Shown here: positions 7,070 to 14,280 of the stretch, piece by piece
Numbering within the stretch: the first letter of the stretch is position 1
Layout: each line of letters begins with the position of its first letter
The notes under the pieces: model-generated
What the model saw: the letters and a program-made list of their open reading frames with translations, nothing else
Databases searched by the model: none
Told to the model about the DNA's origin: nothing
From: Chloroflexota bacterium
GTDB taxonomy: Bacteria > Chloroflexota > Dehalococcoidia > UBA3495
DNA: 14,564 nt
Reading direction: 5' to 3'
Assembly: GCA_002697005.1 (NCBI GenBank)
Contig: NZUD01000039.1
Span: forward strand, 14,602 to 29,165
Made by a program: the position numbers and the translations under genes

Positions 7070-7681
7070 ATGTTCGAAAACGTATCCGAGCATCTAGATG
7101 AAGCCGTGAGGCTGGCGGAACGGTGCCCCGAGAAATACAAGGTCCCGTGTTTTGAAGCATTGATTCGGGTATTGGCCGAGCCTGATTCCTTTCAGAGGCA
7201 GAGCGGATCTGCATCCGGGCTTCCACTTGATAGGCCTTCTGAAACTCCCCTATTCACCAGGAACGGTTTCCATGAACCTACTGATTCGACCGTGTCGCAG
7301 CAGCAAGGTCACCGCGGACCCATATTCCTGGACCAGTATCAAATACCTAGTCTATCCATTTCACGGGTCTATCATTTGAATGGCGACTCATATCGTATTA
7401 TCGTTAAAGACCTGAACGAAAGGACCATTTCCAAGAAGCAGGTAAAACTGGCTTTGTTGCTTGGGGTTGGCGAGTTGTTGACTGAAGATTCACCGGTGTT
7501 CTCCAAGGATCGTCTGATTGAAGTATGCCGCGAATACAGCGCGTATGACGCCCCAAATTTCGCCTCCCATATGAAGAAACAGCGGGATATGTTCATCGCG
7601 CAGGGGAATGGGTGGTCGCTGACAGTACCGGGGCAACAACGTGCGGCAGAAGCGATTAAAGAATTGGGCATCTTGATGTGA
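7070..7681 (+). CDS. Hypothetical protein with possible C-terminal winged-helix domain
   Basis: I do not recognise this 203-residue protein. The start is well supported by GGAGGGG about six bases before the ATG. The N-terminal 45 residues (EHLDEAVRLAERCPEKY, FEALIRVLAE) look like two amphipathic helices, similar in feel to a short helical-repeat unit. A low-complexity polar linker runs to about 100. The C-terminal half has a beta strand (SYRIIVKD), helices (KKQVKLALLLGVGELL; KDRLIEVCREYSAYDAPNFASHMKKQRDMF) and a closing strand-helix (GWSLTVPGQQRAAEAIKELG), an order compatible with a winged helix. No catalytic motif, signal peptide or membrane segment is visible. It stands alone between the dehydratase terminator and a convergent gene. 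A regulatory or effector-sensing role is a guess. Confidence 0.75.
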   Translation: MFENVSEHLDEAVRLAERCPEKYKVPCFEALIRVLAEPDSFQRQSGSASGLPLDRPSETPLFTRNGFHEPTDSTVSQQQGHRGPIFLDQYQIPSLSISRVYHLNGDSYRIIVKDLNERTISKKQVKLALLLGVGELLTEDSPVFSKDRLIEVCREYSAYDAPNFASHMKKQRDMFIAQGNGWSLTVPGQQRAAEAIKELGILM

Positions 7682-7706
7682 GATGCCCTGCGTCAGGCTA
7701 GGGCGT

Positions 7707-8711
7707 TTAGCGGCTGAAGTAACGGGCCAATTCGTCTCTGCTGAACTTAGGTAGCTCGACTTCGCCTTCGCGTCCTATGTAGACGAACCCCTCTTCCGGC
7801 GCCATCATCACGCCGATTTCCCAACCGTCGATTCCATTTTTCTCCAGAGCGGCAAGTAAAGAAGGGACTTCGACCGGAGAAAGTGTAATGATCAATGCGC
7901 CGGAGGCCAGCAGTCCCAATGGGTTAAGGCCCAGTGCTTGGCAGACTTCTTGAGTTAGTTCCAATAGCGGAATACTGCCTTCTTCGATAGCCAAACCCAA
8001 ACCTGCAGCAGCTGCGACTTCTCGAAGTCCGGTGACCAGCCCTCCTTCGGTCACATCGTGCATAGAATGTATTTGGGCATTGTCGCAGGCGATACGCGCA
8101 TCATTTATCACACTTATACCCGGGAAATCTAATAACTCCGCACTCAGTTTAATAGTATCGGCTCTCACACCGGCTTTTCGGAGGTCGTCAGCTCGTTCGA
8201 GAGCTAAAAGTGCTGTGCCTTCGATTGCGATGCCTTTCGTCACTACGATGCTGTCACCTTCCTGCGCACCTGCGGTGCGCACTAAACGCTCTCGTGAGAC
8301 TTCTCCTAGCATCGTTCCAGCGACCAGTGGCCGGTCGATACCGTACGTAATCTCGCTGTGGCCGCCGATAAGGGTGACACCTATCTCATTGCAGGCATCT
8401 AGCACCTGCGTGAACAATTCTTTAGCCTGGGCTTCTGTGAAGCGCTCTGGGACGAGTAGAGTGGCTAGGAACCAGCGTGGGGTTCCGCCGGTACAGGCGA
8501 CGTCGTTGGCGTTCACCTGCACCGCGTACCGGCCGATTAGGTTGGTGGCGAAGGTTATGGGGTCGCTTTTGGCCACCAGCAGCGTCTCACCAAGGTCCAA
8601 TACAGCAGCGTCCTCACCAGTGCCGGGCCCTAAGATGACCCGAGGGTCAGTGATTTCGTTCATTTGGAGCAGTTGCTCTAGTAATGACGGAGGAAACTTG
8701 CCGATGTCCAC
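7707..8711 (-). CDS. AIR synthase-related / HypE-like protein
   Basis: This 334-residue protein of the PurM/HypE/SelD/ThiL superfamily binds and hydrolyses ATP using acidic and glycine-rich loops. Visible marks are GPGTGEDAAVL (28-38), AKSDPITF (47-54), the dimer-core helix with VNANDVACTGGTP (66-78), an LIGGHSEIT stretch near 115, GDSIVVTKGI, and HDVTEGGL in place of the HypE HDPTRGG form. HypE proper ends with a cysteine that carries the cyanide ligand of NiFe hydrogenase; this protein ends in RDELARYFSR without that cysteine, and no other hyp gene is nearby. It is therefore better named AIR synthase-related, with unknown substrate. The start codon is GTG, with AGGTG close upstream. Its 3' end lies 25 bases from the convergent 203-residue protein gene. 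Confidence 0.88.
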   Translation of the reverse strand: MDIGKFPPSLLEQLLQMNEITDPRVILGPGTGEDAAVLDLGETLLVAKSDPITFATNLIGRYAVQVNANDVACTGGTPRWFLATLLVPERFTEAQAKELFTQVLDACNEIGVTLIGGHSEITYGIDRPLVAGTMLGEVSRERLVRTAGAQEGDSIVVTKGIAIEGTALLALERADDLRKAGVRADTIKLSAELLDFPGISVINDARIACDNAQIHSMHDVTEGGLVTGLREVAAAAGLGLAIEEGSIPLLELTQEVCQALGLNPLGLLASGALIITLSPVEVPSLLAALEKNGIDGWEIGVMMAPEEGFVYIGREGEVELPKFSRDELARYFSR

Positions 8712-8862
8712 GGTTTCACCTGTTGGCGAGGACTAGCTTGGATTGTCGTTCTGACCGACATGATAATTCAGATGGTTACAACGTATCCAGAGTCGAAAGC
8801 GACCATCGTCATGTCTGCGCGAATATGGCAGACTGAGCAAGGCCGATCGATGAGTAATTCCG

Positions 8863-8891
8863 TTGACAGCACACATAGTTTGTGATAAAAA
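8863..8891 (+). promoter_or_regulatory. Possible promoter of the copper lipoprotein gene
   Basis: A perfect TTGACA (8863-8868) is followed after 17 bases by TAAAAA (8886-8891), matching four of six -10 positions, with GTGATAAA just before and within it. An alternative perfect TATAAT at 8912-8917 has no good -35 box. Either would give a leader of roughly 40 to 70 bases. Confidence 0.45.
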
Positions 8892-8964
8892 TAACAAAGT
8901 AATTCTCCGCCTATAATTACTTGGTTAATCAAGTTCATAGAGTTGATGATTTGGAGGCCAACCA

Positions 8965-9540
8965 GTGAGAATATCACTAGTGATTCTGTCTGCGGTATTG
9001 AGTGCGGTCATGCTCTTGGCCGTCGCCTGCAGCGCCGACGAAGCCGACCCCAACGCGACGGCGACCCCGGCCCCGCCTGCTACCATTCCAGAAGGTGATA
9101 GAGCTCCTGAACCAACCGCGGCTCCGACCGCGGTCCCCGCAACGGCTGCCCCAGCTCCCGCAGGTGGAACGAGCGGCACGGTCAAGCTAACCATTGACGT
9201 CAGCGGCGACGCTCTTCAGTTCAGCTCAACCTCAATGACGGCGGCTGCAGGCTCAGAGGTCGTGGTGACATTCAACAATTCTTCCAGCGTCAACTCCCAT
9301 AACTGGGCCTTGGTTGAGGCTGGCACCAAGGATGCGGTTGCAACCGACGGCCTGGCCGCAGGGCAGGACAATCACTGGCTCCCCGTTGGCGACGCTCGGG
9401 TATTCGGCGCCACCACCTTGATCGGACCTGGCGAAAGCACGGATGCCGAATTCACGGCTCCCGACGCCGGAAATTACCAATTCGTCTGCACTTTCCCTGG
9501 CCACAACTTCACAATGTTCGGTGATTTCATCGTCAACTAG
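8965..9540 (+). CDS. Azurin/auracyanin-like type 1 copper lipoprotein
   Basis: This is a 191-residue exported electron-transfer protein. Residues 1-21 form a signal peptide (MRIS then a hydrophobic run) ending LAVA-Cys22, an acceptable lipobox for lipid anchoring. A spacer rich in Ala, Pro and Thr (about 28-66) acts as a flexible tether. The cupredoxin domain follows. Type 1 copper ligands can be placed as His112 (in NSHNW), Cys175, His180 and Met184 in CTFPGHNFTM, the Cys-X4-His-X3-Met spacing of azurin. The KDAVA and GDARVFGATTL stretches recall auracyanins of Chloroflexus, also membrane-tethered. It probably shuttles electrons on the outer face of the membrane between a cytochrome complex and an oxidase. 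The GTG start is supported by GGAGG seven bases upstream. It stands as a single gene. Confidence 0.93.
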   Translation: MRISLVILSAVLSAVMLLAVACSADEADPNATATPAPPATIPEGDRAPEPTAAPTAVPATAAPAPAGGTSGTVKLTIDVSGDALQFSSTSMTAAAGSEVVVTFNNSSSVNSHNWALVEAGTKDAVATDGLAAGQDNHWLPVGDARVFGATTLIGPGESTDAEFTAPDAGNYQFVCTFPGHNFTMFGDFIVN

Positions 9541-9569
9541 GCACTGGGAACAGGTTTATAGGGCTGTGA

Positions 9570-9599
9570 TTTACAACCGACGGTCGTGTTTGGTAGCAT
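9570..9599 (+). promoter_or_regulatory. Weak promoter candidate for tRNA-Glu
   Basis: TTTACA (9570-9575) and TAGCAT (9594-9599) are separated by 18 bases, about 50 bases before the tRNA. The match is modest. No terminator separates the lipoprotein gene from the tRNA, so read-through transcription is equally possible. Confidence 0.25.
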
Positions 9600-9648
9600 T
9601 ATCGGGCTGGATTCGTTCGTGGGCCGAGCGGTCCGGCAGTTGATGCGT

Positions 9649-9725
9649 GGGGCGTTCGTCTAGCGGCCCAGGACACCGCCCTCTCAAGGCGGAGATCAGG
9701 GGTTCAAATCCCCTACGCCCTACCA
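9649..9725 (+). tRNA. tRNA-Glu (anticodon CTC)
   Basis: This is a complete 77-base cloverleaf with encoded CCA. The acceptor stem GGGGCGT pairs with ACGCCCT, with a G-U pair at the end. The D-arm TCGTCTAGCGGCCCAGGAC closely resembles bacterial tRNA-Glu. The anticodon stem CCGCC/GGCGG encloses loop CTCTCAA with anticodon CTC. The T-arm reads AGGGG-TTCAAAT-CCCCT. It decodes GAG. No intron or mismatch suggests loss of function. The gene is followed 14 bases later by a strong terminator, and a tyrosine recombinase relic lies about 500 bases away. Confidence 0.96.
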
Positions 9726-9739
9726 AACTACAGGCACAA

Positions 9740-9770
9740 AAAACCCCCCTGAATTGTTCAGGGGGGTTTT
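9740..9770 (+). terminator. Strong bidirectional terminator after tRNA-Glu
   Basis: A perfect 14-base stem (9740-9753 with 9757-9770) has a TTG loop, core CCCCCCTGAA and flanking A and T runs. It ends the tRNA transcript and can also end the minus-strand transcript of the small membrane protein gene, which arrives from the right. Confidence 0.92.
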
Positions 9771-9851
9771 GTCTTCTCCAAGTTGCTACCTAATTATTCG
9801 ACCTTGCCGGCACAGGAACTCCAATCTGAAACTGGCGGACGTCTCCGCTCA

Positions 9852-10163
9852 TCAATAGATCGGACTGGTAGGAGGAGTTCGAGAGTCTGTAGGAGCTGGT
9901 TTAGCAAAGCTTTCAAATATAGCGGTCACGTCCCTTTTATAGTAAATCCTGGCGATGATTAGGGTTATCACGCTAAAAGCGATCCCGACGACAATAGTTA
10001 AAGGGCTCATTACCCAATCCGTAGTATTCTTGCCATCTAGGTATCCCCAAACTGAGAATAATATAATAAAAGGGATTGTGAGCAAAACGGTCATACTGCG
10101 CAACATATTTCTGACGAATCGGTGTGTACCCATTCTTATCAGCGCTTTTTCTTGTTCCGACAT
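9852..10163 (-). CDS. Small two-helix membrane protein, hypothetical
   Basis: This 103-residue protein has no recognised family. A basic N-terminus (about 1-22) is followed by two hydrophobic helices, about residues 23-42 (MTVLLTIPFIILFSVWGYLD begins it) and 52-72 (MSPLTIVVGIAFSVITLIIA). Between them is a short polar turn (GKNTTDW), then a basic segment (RIYYKRD) and a Pro/Thr-rich tail. This fits an inner-membrane hairpin with both ends in the cytoplasm. AGGAGT lies about ten bases before the ATG, so translation is credible. It sits between tRNA-Glu and the recombinase relic, so it could be cargo from an old integrated element. No catalytic or binding residues can be named. Confidence 0.65.
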   Translation of the reverse strand: MSEQEKALIRMGTHRFVRNMLRSMTVLLTIPFIILFSVWGYLDGKNTTDWVMSPLTIVVGIAFSVITLIIARIYYKRDVTAIFESFAKPAPTDSRTPPTSPIY

Positions 10164-10231
10164 TGTGTTTGTGACTCCTGATTCTCTGGTTTCCGCTTGT
10201 CCGCCGAAATATCGACCCTCTTCGGAAGTTT

Positions 10232-10440
10232 TTAGCTGGATACACCGCCCACCTCTTCAACCTCCCCCATAGTGGCCTTTTGCATACCTGTTAGGATATC
10301 GGGATCGGTGTCCATGGTGAAAGAGACACTTGAATGCCCCAATCGGGTACTGATTGTCTTGACGTAAGTTCTCTGTCGAAGCATCAATGAAGTCCGGGTG
10401 TGCTCAGGTAGTGGAGCTGCACTTCGAAAGGCTTCACGGG
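10232..10440 (-). pseudogene. Decayed C-terminal fragment of a tyrosine recombinase (phage-type integrase)
   Basis: Minus-strand reading gives PVKPFEVQLHYL, then after one missing base (about 10403-10404) HTRTSLMLRQRTYVKTISTR, then LGHSSVSFTMDTDPDILTGM and a short tail to a TAA at 10232. This follows the family pattern HDLRHTxASLxL ... LGHSSxxFTxDTYxHxxxxM closely. The single-base loss falls on the catalytic arginine of LRH. The catalytic tyrosine codon now reads Asp (GAT, 10304-10306), and an in-frame TAG precedes PVKPF at 10441-10443. The rest of the integrase is absent. It is clearly inactive and lies about 500 bases from tRNA-Glu, a common target of such enzymes. The 10164-10509 gap holds nothing else I can support. 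Confidence 0.85.
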
Positions 10441-10509
10441 CTAGCTAACCGCTTTTGCTTCGTCTTGGTTTGTTATTTCCTGCTGTCATGCCCCATACCT
10501 TTACAAATG

Positions 10510-11553
10510 TCACGGAAAATGCAAGTAAGTTTGTACATTTATATCCTTAGTGAATAGCTCGTACGCTGTTTTCCCTTCTGGAGTTCCGTATAAATCTGCT
10601 GCTTTGAGGCGAATATCACTCTCCTGGTTCTCGAAATATGTTTTATCTGCCGATCGTTCCCAATCTGTATTCTCGGAACCTTGGAACCGGCCTTCTGCAA
10701 TGAAACGCTCCCTTTCGATTCTGGCTAATTCCCACTCCAATTGTTTCCATTGGTCAATCTCTAGGGATGCGTCCCTGGTCCCTTCGTGTGCCAGTAGTTC
10801 TTCCAAGGAACCGAGGGATCCAAGTTCTTCTGTTCTGGAATCTCCTAGATATTCGGGTCTTAGGCGTTTGAGGTCCGAAAGGAAATGCCGGATTAACCGA
10901 AGATTCGTCGCAGGGCGTTTCCCTCTGAGAAATCCCGAGAATTCAAGTAAAGTCGTATCTAATTCTCGGGTATCAAATGTTTTGTCCAAGAGCCTCGCCA
11001 TGAATTCCCATTTGGCGTAAGTAACTGCAAACCTGAATAATAGGTAGGCATGCATGGGAGAGGAGAGGTCAAAAAATTTGGCTATCTTGAGGGCCCAACT
11101 AGCTTCTTCCACGCATATTATCGCGGAGTCCGGGCCTTCGACTTCGATTCGCATGTAGTGGAGAGTCAGTAAGACAGGGACTTTTTCTGGATCGTCGTAC
11201 CACTCGTGCTGCCAAAGGTCCAGCTCTACTCTCGGCTCCAGTTTATTTACGCCTTTGTTTAACTTACCTACCTCGTTTTGGACGAACCTCAGGCTCGGAG
11301 GGTTTATAGGCTCCTGTTTCAGGAGCTGGTGTATAACTTTCCCTCCGCGGGTTATATCTTCGGACCAAAGCTCCGCTATCATCTGCCGGATTATCGGACT
11401 AATCAATGGTTTAGGTCCCTTTAATTCACATCTGCGTATATGCGTATTGTATTGAATTTTTGCGCCTGTTGTGGCTGTATTGACATAACATAATACATAT
11501 ACAAGCGCTATACTACCGGAGGCTGGACTAGAAATTGCACAAGACAGGAACAC
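10510..11553 (-). CDS. Hypothetical protein with N-terminal helix-turn-helix-like segment
   Basis: The longest frame is 347 residues from a GTG at 11553, but that start has no ribosome site and its first 40 codons cross AT-rich, promoter-like DNA (about 11465-11515). A TTG at 11406-11404, with AAAGGGA nine bases upstream, is a better start and gives 298 residues. Just before and after it the frame reads KGPKPLISPIIRQMIAELWS ... INPPSLRFVQNEVGKLNK, a pattern like the HTH domains of recombinases and transposases. The middle (about 105-190) has a Trp-rich stretch (LDLWQHEWYDDPEKVPVLL) and several amphipathic helices. The C-terminal third is charged and helical. I recognise no catalytic motif. 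Lying next to an integrase relic, it may be a leftover of the same element or a lineage-specific regulator. Confidence 0.68.
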   Translation of the reverse strand: MFLSCAISSPASGSIALVYVLCYVNTATTGAKIQYNTHIRRCELKGPKPLISPIIRQMIAELWSEDITRGGKVIHQLLKQEPINPPSLRFVQNEVGKLNKGVNKLEPRVELDLWQHEWYDDPEKVPVLLTLHYMRIEVEGPDSAIICVEEASWALKIAKFFDLSSPMHAYLLFRFAVTYAKWEFMARLLDKTFDTRELDTTLLEFSGFLRGKRPATNLRLIRHFLSDLKRLRPEYLGDSRTEELGSLGSLEELLAHEGTRDASLEIDQWKQLEWELARIERERFIAEGRFQGSENTDWERSADKTYFENQESDIRLKAADLYGTPEGKTAYELFTKDINVQTYLHFP

Positions 11554-11672
11554 TAATGATGTCAGTGGCGCAGGTTAGCTCGTATCGGTAAGTGTCCGGA
11601 TATTGCTTTTACATCCCATTCTGCGTGTGTGGCTACCCAAGCTTCCTGGTCTGAGTACACAGAACAAATAAA

Positions 11673-12761
11673 TCACGCAATCGTTGGGGGCAACTTCCTC
11701 AACTCAGGCGCGATATGTTTTGCGAATAATTCTTGCGATTTCCATCCTTTCTCCGGTGGGTCCCAGTCATGAGTCAACTGTAACAGCGTGCCGAATCCAC
11801 CTACCGTGTCGTAAACGTCCATTATCTTGCGTAAGCAATAGTCTGGATCCCCGATTATCCAACGGTTATCCATCATGTATTCAACATTGATCCCGTCATC
11901 TGGAAAACTGGGATCTGGCTTCAGGCGATCAAAAAACCCCGTCGTCTTGAATAGCGGGAAGAAATATTCTTCGTATGTACGCGCTAACCCACACTGCATT
12001 ACATCTTGGCGCGCTTGTTCGGTAGTTTCAGCAACGTATATGTCTAGGCAAATTCTCCAGGCCGACCGATCAGGGGTGATCCCAGACTTGGCGGCTCCTT
12101 TGGAGTAGGCTTCCCAGTGGGATGGGATTTGAGGGGTGGAAAGTATGCTTGTCGTAAGCGGTATCCAGCCGTGCTCGCCTGCCCATTCCATGGTGGGAGA
12201 GTTGGGGCTGCTTCCTGCTACGGCGATGGGGGGATGAGGTTTCGTGTAAGGTTTCATCCATAACCCTAAGCCCCCTTCGGGAATTGGCGTCGGCGATTTT
12301 ACACTTATGAACTCACCTTGGTAGTCGAGTGGTCCATCAGCCTCCCAGATCTGTAATACAGCGTCCAGAACTTCGGCTGCTCGAGCGTGCCGGTTGTCCT
12401 GTGCAACCCCGAAAAACTCGTATTCAGTCGGAACTCCTCCGGTGCCAACTCCGAACAAGAGTCTCCCCTCTGCTAAGTAATCAAGCATTGCAATGCGGTG
12501 TGCCAGGTCTTTCGGATCGTGGAGTTGGAGCAGCACGACCCCAGTACCGAGTTTGATATTTTCCGTCAAGCCCAACGCCTTGGAGATAAATAGATCTGGG
12601 GCCGGTAGATTTTCCCATGGGATAGTGAAGTGTTCTCCAACCCAAGCTTCATCGAATCCAAGCCGGTCTCCCTTAATAATGGTTTCCATGTCTTCTTTAA
12701 TGGTCCGGCTGAGCCCTTTTTCAGGATGATGAACTGGCATCATGAATAAACCCAGGTTCAT
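11673..12761 (-). CDS. LLM class flavin-dependent oxidoreductase (luciferase-like)
   Basis: This 362-residue TIM-barrel protein is a bacterial luciferase-like monooxygenase, using reduced FMN or F420 to oxidise an organic substrate. Family marks are the N-terminal strand MNLGLFMMP, GFDEAWVGEHF (35-45), the NIKLGTGVVLLQLHDP strand and loop (a known non-prolyl cis-peptide region), GRLLFGVGTGG, the AEVLDAVLQIWE helix, and PPIAVAGSSPNSPTMEWAGEHGW with the flavin phosphate-binding glycine/serine loop. WIIGDPDYCLRKI near 290-305 is also typical. The length is normal. GGGAGGAA lies four bases before the ATG. It is a single gene with no reductase partner in the window, so the substrate is unknown. 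Such genes are expanded in SAR202 Chloroflexota. Confidence 0.93.
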   Translation of the reverse strand: MNLGLFMMPVHHPEKGLSRTIKEDMETIIKGDRLGFDEAWVGEHFTIPWENLPAPDLFISKALGLTENIKLGTGVVLLQLHDPKDLAHRIAMLDYLAEGRLLFGVGTGGVPTEYEFFGVAQDNRHARAAEVLDAVLQIWEADGPLDYQGEFISVKSPTPIPEGGLGLWMKPYTKPHPPIAVAGSSPNSPTMEWAGEHGWIPLTTSILSTPQIPSHWEAYSKGAAKSGITPDRSAWRICLDIYVAETTEQARQDVMQCGLARTYEEYFFPLFKTTGFFDRLKPDPSFPDDGINVEYMMDNRWIIGDPDYCLRKIMDVYDTVGGFGTLLQLTHDWDPPEKGWKSQELFAKHIAPELRKLPPTIA

Positions 12762-12947
12762 GTTATTCCTCCCAGGACGATTGCTTGAATCATAGACTTC
12801 ATGAGCGCCATCCTAGTATCAGCCACCGTTACCGTCAATGCACAGGCTAAAAGCCATTGCTAACATTTAGAGGAGAATCCTAAGTTGCTCATCAATCTGC
12901 GGACCTAGGAACCCATCTGAGGCCATCCAAAGGGTTGATGAAAAGAA

Positions 12948-13160
12948 TCACTGCAGTTGAAGCTGTTCAGTTTTGAAAAAACGATTCCGGTAATACTCTC
13001 CTTCCGACGTTGTTAGAAAATAAGCGTGTGCCCATGAACCATACTCGTAGGCTTTGGACTGATCTGGTCCAAATTCCATTCGGTTGATGTCCTGAGTATG
13101 ATAGAATCCTGCCTGCCAACTAAGAACGGTACAATAAGGAACGAAGAAACGGGTTTCCAA
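12948..13160 (-). pseudogene. Possible gene fragment, 70 codons
   Basis: The frame starts at a TTG (13160-13158) with no clear ribosome site and an in-frame TAG 18 bases upstream, and ends at TGA. The product has a composition like real protein (RFFVPYCTVLSWQAGFYHTQ, then DQSKAYEYGSWAHAYFLTTS), with aromatic-rich helices of the sort found beside the active site in secreted gluzincin-like or hypothetical proteins, but without a metal-binding motif. It reads more like an internal piece of a longer protein than a complete small one. I do not name a family. A small intact protein is the alternative. Confidence 0.35.
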
Positions 13161-13222
13161 GGTAGCGATAGGGGGCTAACCCTCTAATGCCTTACCGTTA
13201 CTATCTGTGACCGGATTTAATT

Positions 13223-13251
13223 AAGCCTCTGGATCTATCCGGAGGCTTTTG
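13223..13251 (+). terminator. Orphan intrinsic terminator upstream of the HAD gene
   Basis: AAGCCTCTGGA (13223-13233) pairs with TCCGGAGGCTT (13238-13248) with one G-T wobble and a TCTA loop, then TTTTG on the plus strand. No plus-strand gene precedes it within the gap. It may have ended a lost gene or an unseen small RNA, or act as a leader hairpin for the HAD gene 50 bases downstream. Confidence 0.65.
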
Positions 13252-13299
13252 TTCTGGATTTTTTGTGGCCAGAACCCATTAGAGTAGATTAATTAAGTA

Positions 13300-13992
13300 A
13301 TGCCAAACAAGATCGACACCGTCATCTTTGACCTGGACGGGACGTTGGTGGACAGTCAGCCTGCCGCTTTAGGGGCCACCATCGAAGCGTTGTCTCGTTA
13401 CGACGTCTGGGTGACCGCCGAAGACCTTAGGGAGGTCTTTGGCGGCGGAGCTCGGAGATTGCTCGGCCATTTTCTGGAAAGGGACTTCGGAAAAGGCCCA
13501 GCCGACGAAATGCTGGAAGAGGTAGTTAAGTTACGAAGCAGCCTTCAGTTAGACCTCACGGGCGAGGTGGTCTTGCTTGCAGGTGTGAAAGACCTGTTAT
13601 CTTCATTGAAAGAACGCGGATTCAAGCTGGCCGTGGCGACTATGAGCAGCCGGGTGGTGGTTAACAGGGTTTTGGAACACCACGGAGTCCAGGCCTATTT
13701 TGACGCCACGTTTTCCGTGGATGACGTGAGCCGGATCAAGCCGGACCCGGAAATTTTGACCAAGACGATTGAAAGATTGGGTAGACAAGTTGACCGCGCC
13801 ATCTACGTGGGCGATTCCAGCCATGACCTAGAAGCGGCGGTGGACTTGGGCATGGCATTCGTACTGGTAGATTCTGGTTTGTACGTAAGGGGTGAAGCTA
13901 GGGAAAAGCTTTGCACCGCTGCTCAGCAAAACGGGTTTCCGATCGTTGGGATAGATGATGTCAGCAAAATTGCAAATATTGTGAGGGAATGA
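13300..13992 (+). CDS. HAD superfamily hydrolase, phosphoglycolate phosphatase-like
   Basis: This 230-residue haloacid-dehalogenase-type phosphatase of subfamily IA is probably cytoplasmic and Mg-dependent. Motif I is FDLDGTLVDS, with nucleophile Asp11 and acid/base Asp13. A helical cap lies at about 19-85. Motif II is at VATMSS (Thr114), motif III at Lys147 in RIKPDPE, and motif IV in YVGDSSHDLEAA (Asp172, Asp176). These match phosphoglycolate phosphatase Gph and related sugar-phosphate phosphatases; substrate specificity within HAD-IA cannot be read from motifs. The ATG at 13300 begins the conserved N-terminus, though its ribosome site is weak. The final 40 residues (from about 190) are somewhat longer than the minimal fold. 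It appears to be a single gene, with an orphan terminator hairpin 50 bases upstream. Confidence 0.9.
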   Translation: MPNKIDTVIFDLDGTLVDSQPAALGATIEALSRYDVWVTAEDLREVFGGGARRLLGHFLERDFGKGPADEMLEEVVKLRSSLQLDLTGEVVLLAGVKDLLSSLKERGFKLAVATMSSRVVVNRVLEHHGVQAYFDATFSVDDVSRIKPDPEILTKTIERLGRQVDRAIYVGDSSHDLEAAVDLGMAFVLVDSGLYVRGEAREKLCTAAQQNGFPIVGIDDVSKIANIVRE

Positions 13993-14280
13993 CGCCAAGA
14001 CTGACTGCAACCGGTGCTGTTAATACCTATAGGAAGCGTGGCCGTTTCCAGCGATCCCCTGAAAATCTCGATACATCGAACTTCGACGATTTCCTTTCTG
14101 AAAACAGGGTCGGCAGCCCCAGAAGTATCACCTCAAAATCGCACATTCAGGTTGAACTGACCTCACCTTAGTTGATCAGTATTGATTATCGAGGCATGAG
14201 GCAGATCCGCTCTTTCCTGTATCATTGCCACCAGACCCAGGCCCATTCGTCGAAAATCGGAGAGGCATAGTCAGTAGAAA

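Larger units (their letters stand above)
12762..13299. other. 538-base stretch without a confident gene
   Basis: Between the LLM gene and the HAD gene I find one doubtful minus-strand ORF (12948-13160) and one hairpin (13223-13248). The repeat TTAATTAAG occurs near 13218-13226 and 13288-13296. The first 180 bases hold no open frame with a ribosome site. No tRNA or repeat array is seen. The stretch may be the graveyard of a lost gene. Confidence 0.5.

Noticed and set aside
7685..7706. GCCCT/AGGGC stem between the two convergent genes
   Set aside because: Five pairs with a ten-base loop and only GTTT after it are too weak to call a terminator.
8032..8736. Plus-strand frame of 234 codons opposite the HypE-like gene
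   Set aside because: The Ser/Arg/Pro-rich product is typical of an antisense shadow; the minus-strand frame has clear family motifs.
8813..8833. GTCTGC/GCAGAC inverted pair upstream of the lipoprotein gene
   Set aside because: Six pairs around a nine-base loop could easily be chance; no regulator or leader function can be tied to it.
11460..11520. AT-rich repeats (ATAACATAATACATATAC) considered as an origin or CRISPR-like array
   Set aside because: No regular spacer or repeated unit; more like a promoter region inside the over-extended start of the 347-residue frame.
13989..14171. 60-codon frame overlapping the HAD stop codon as ATGA
   Set aside because: The product is low in hydrophobic residues and looks non-coding; no ribosome site at useful spacing and no family likeness.
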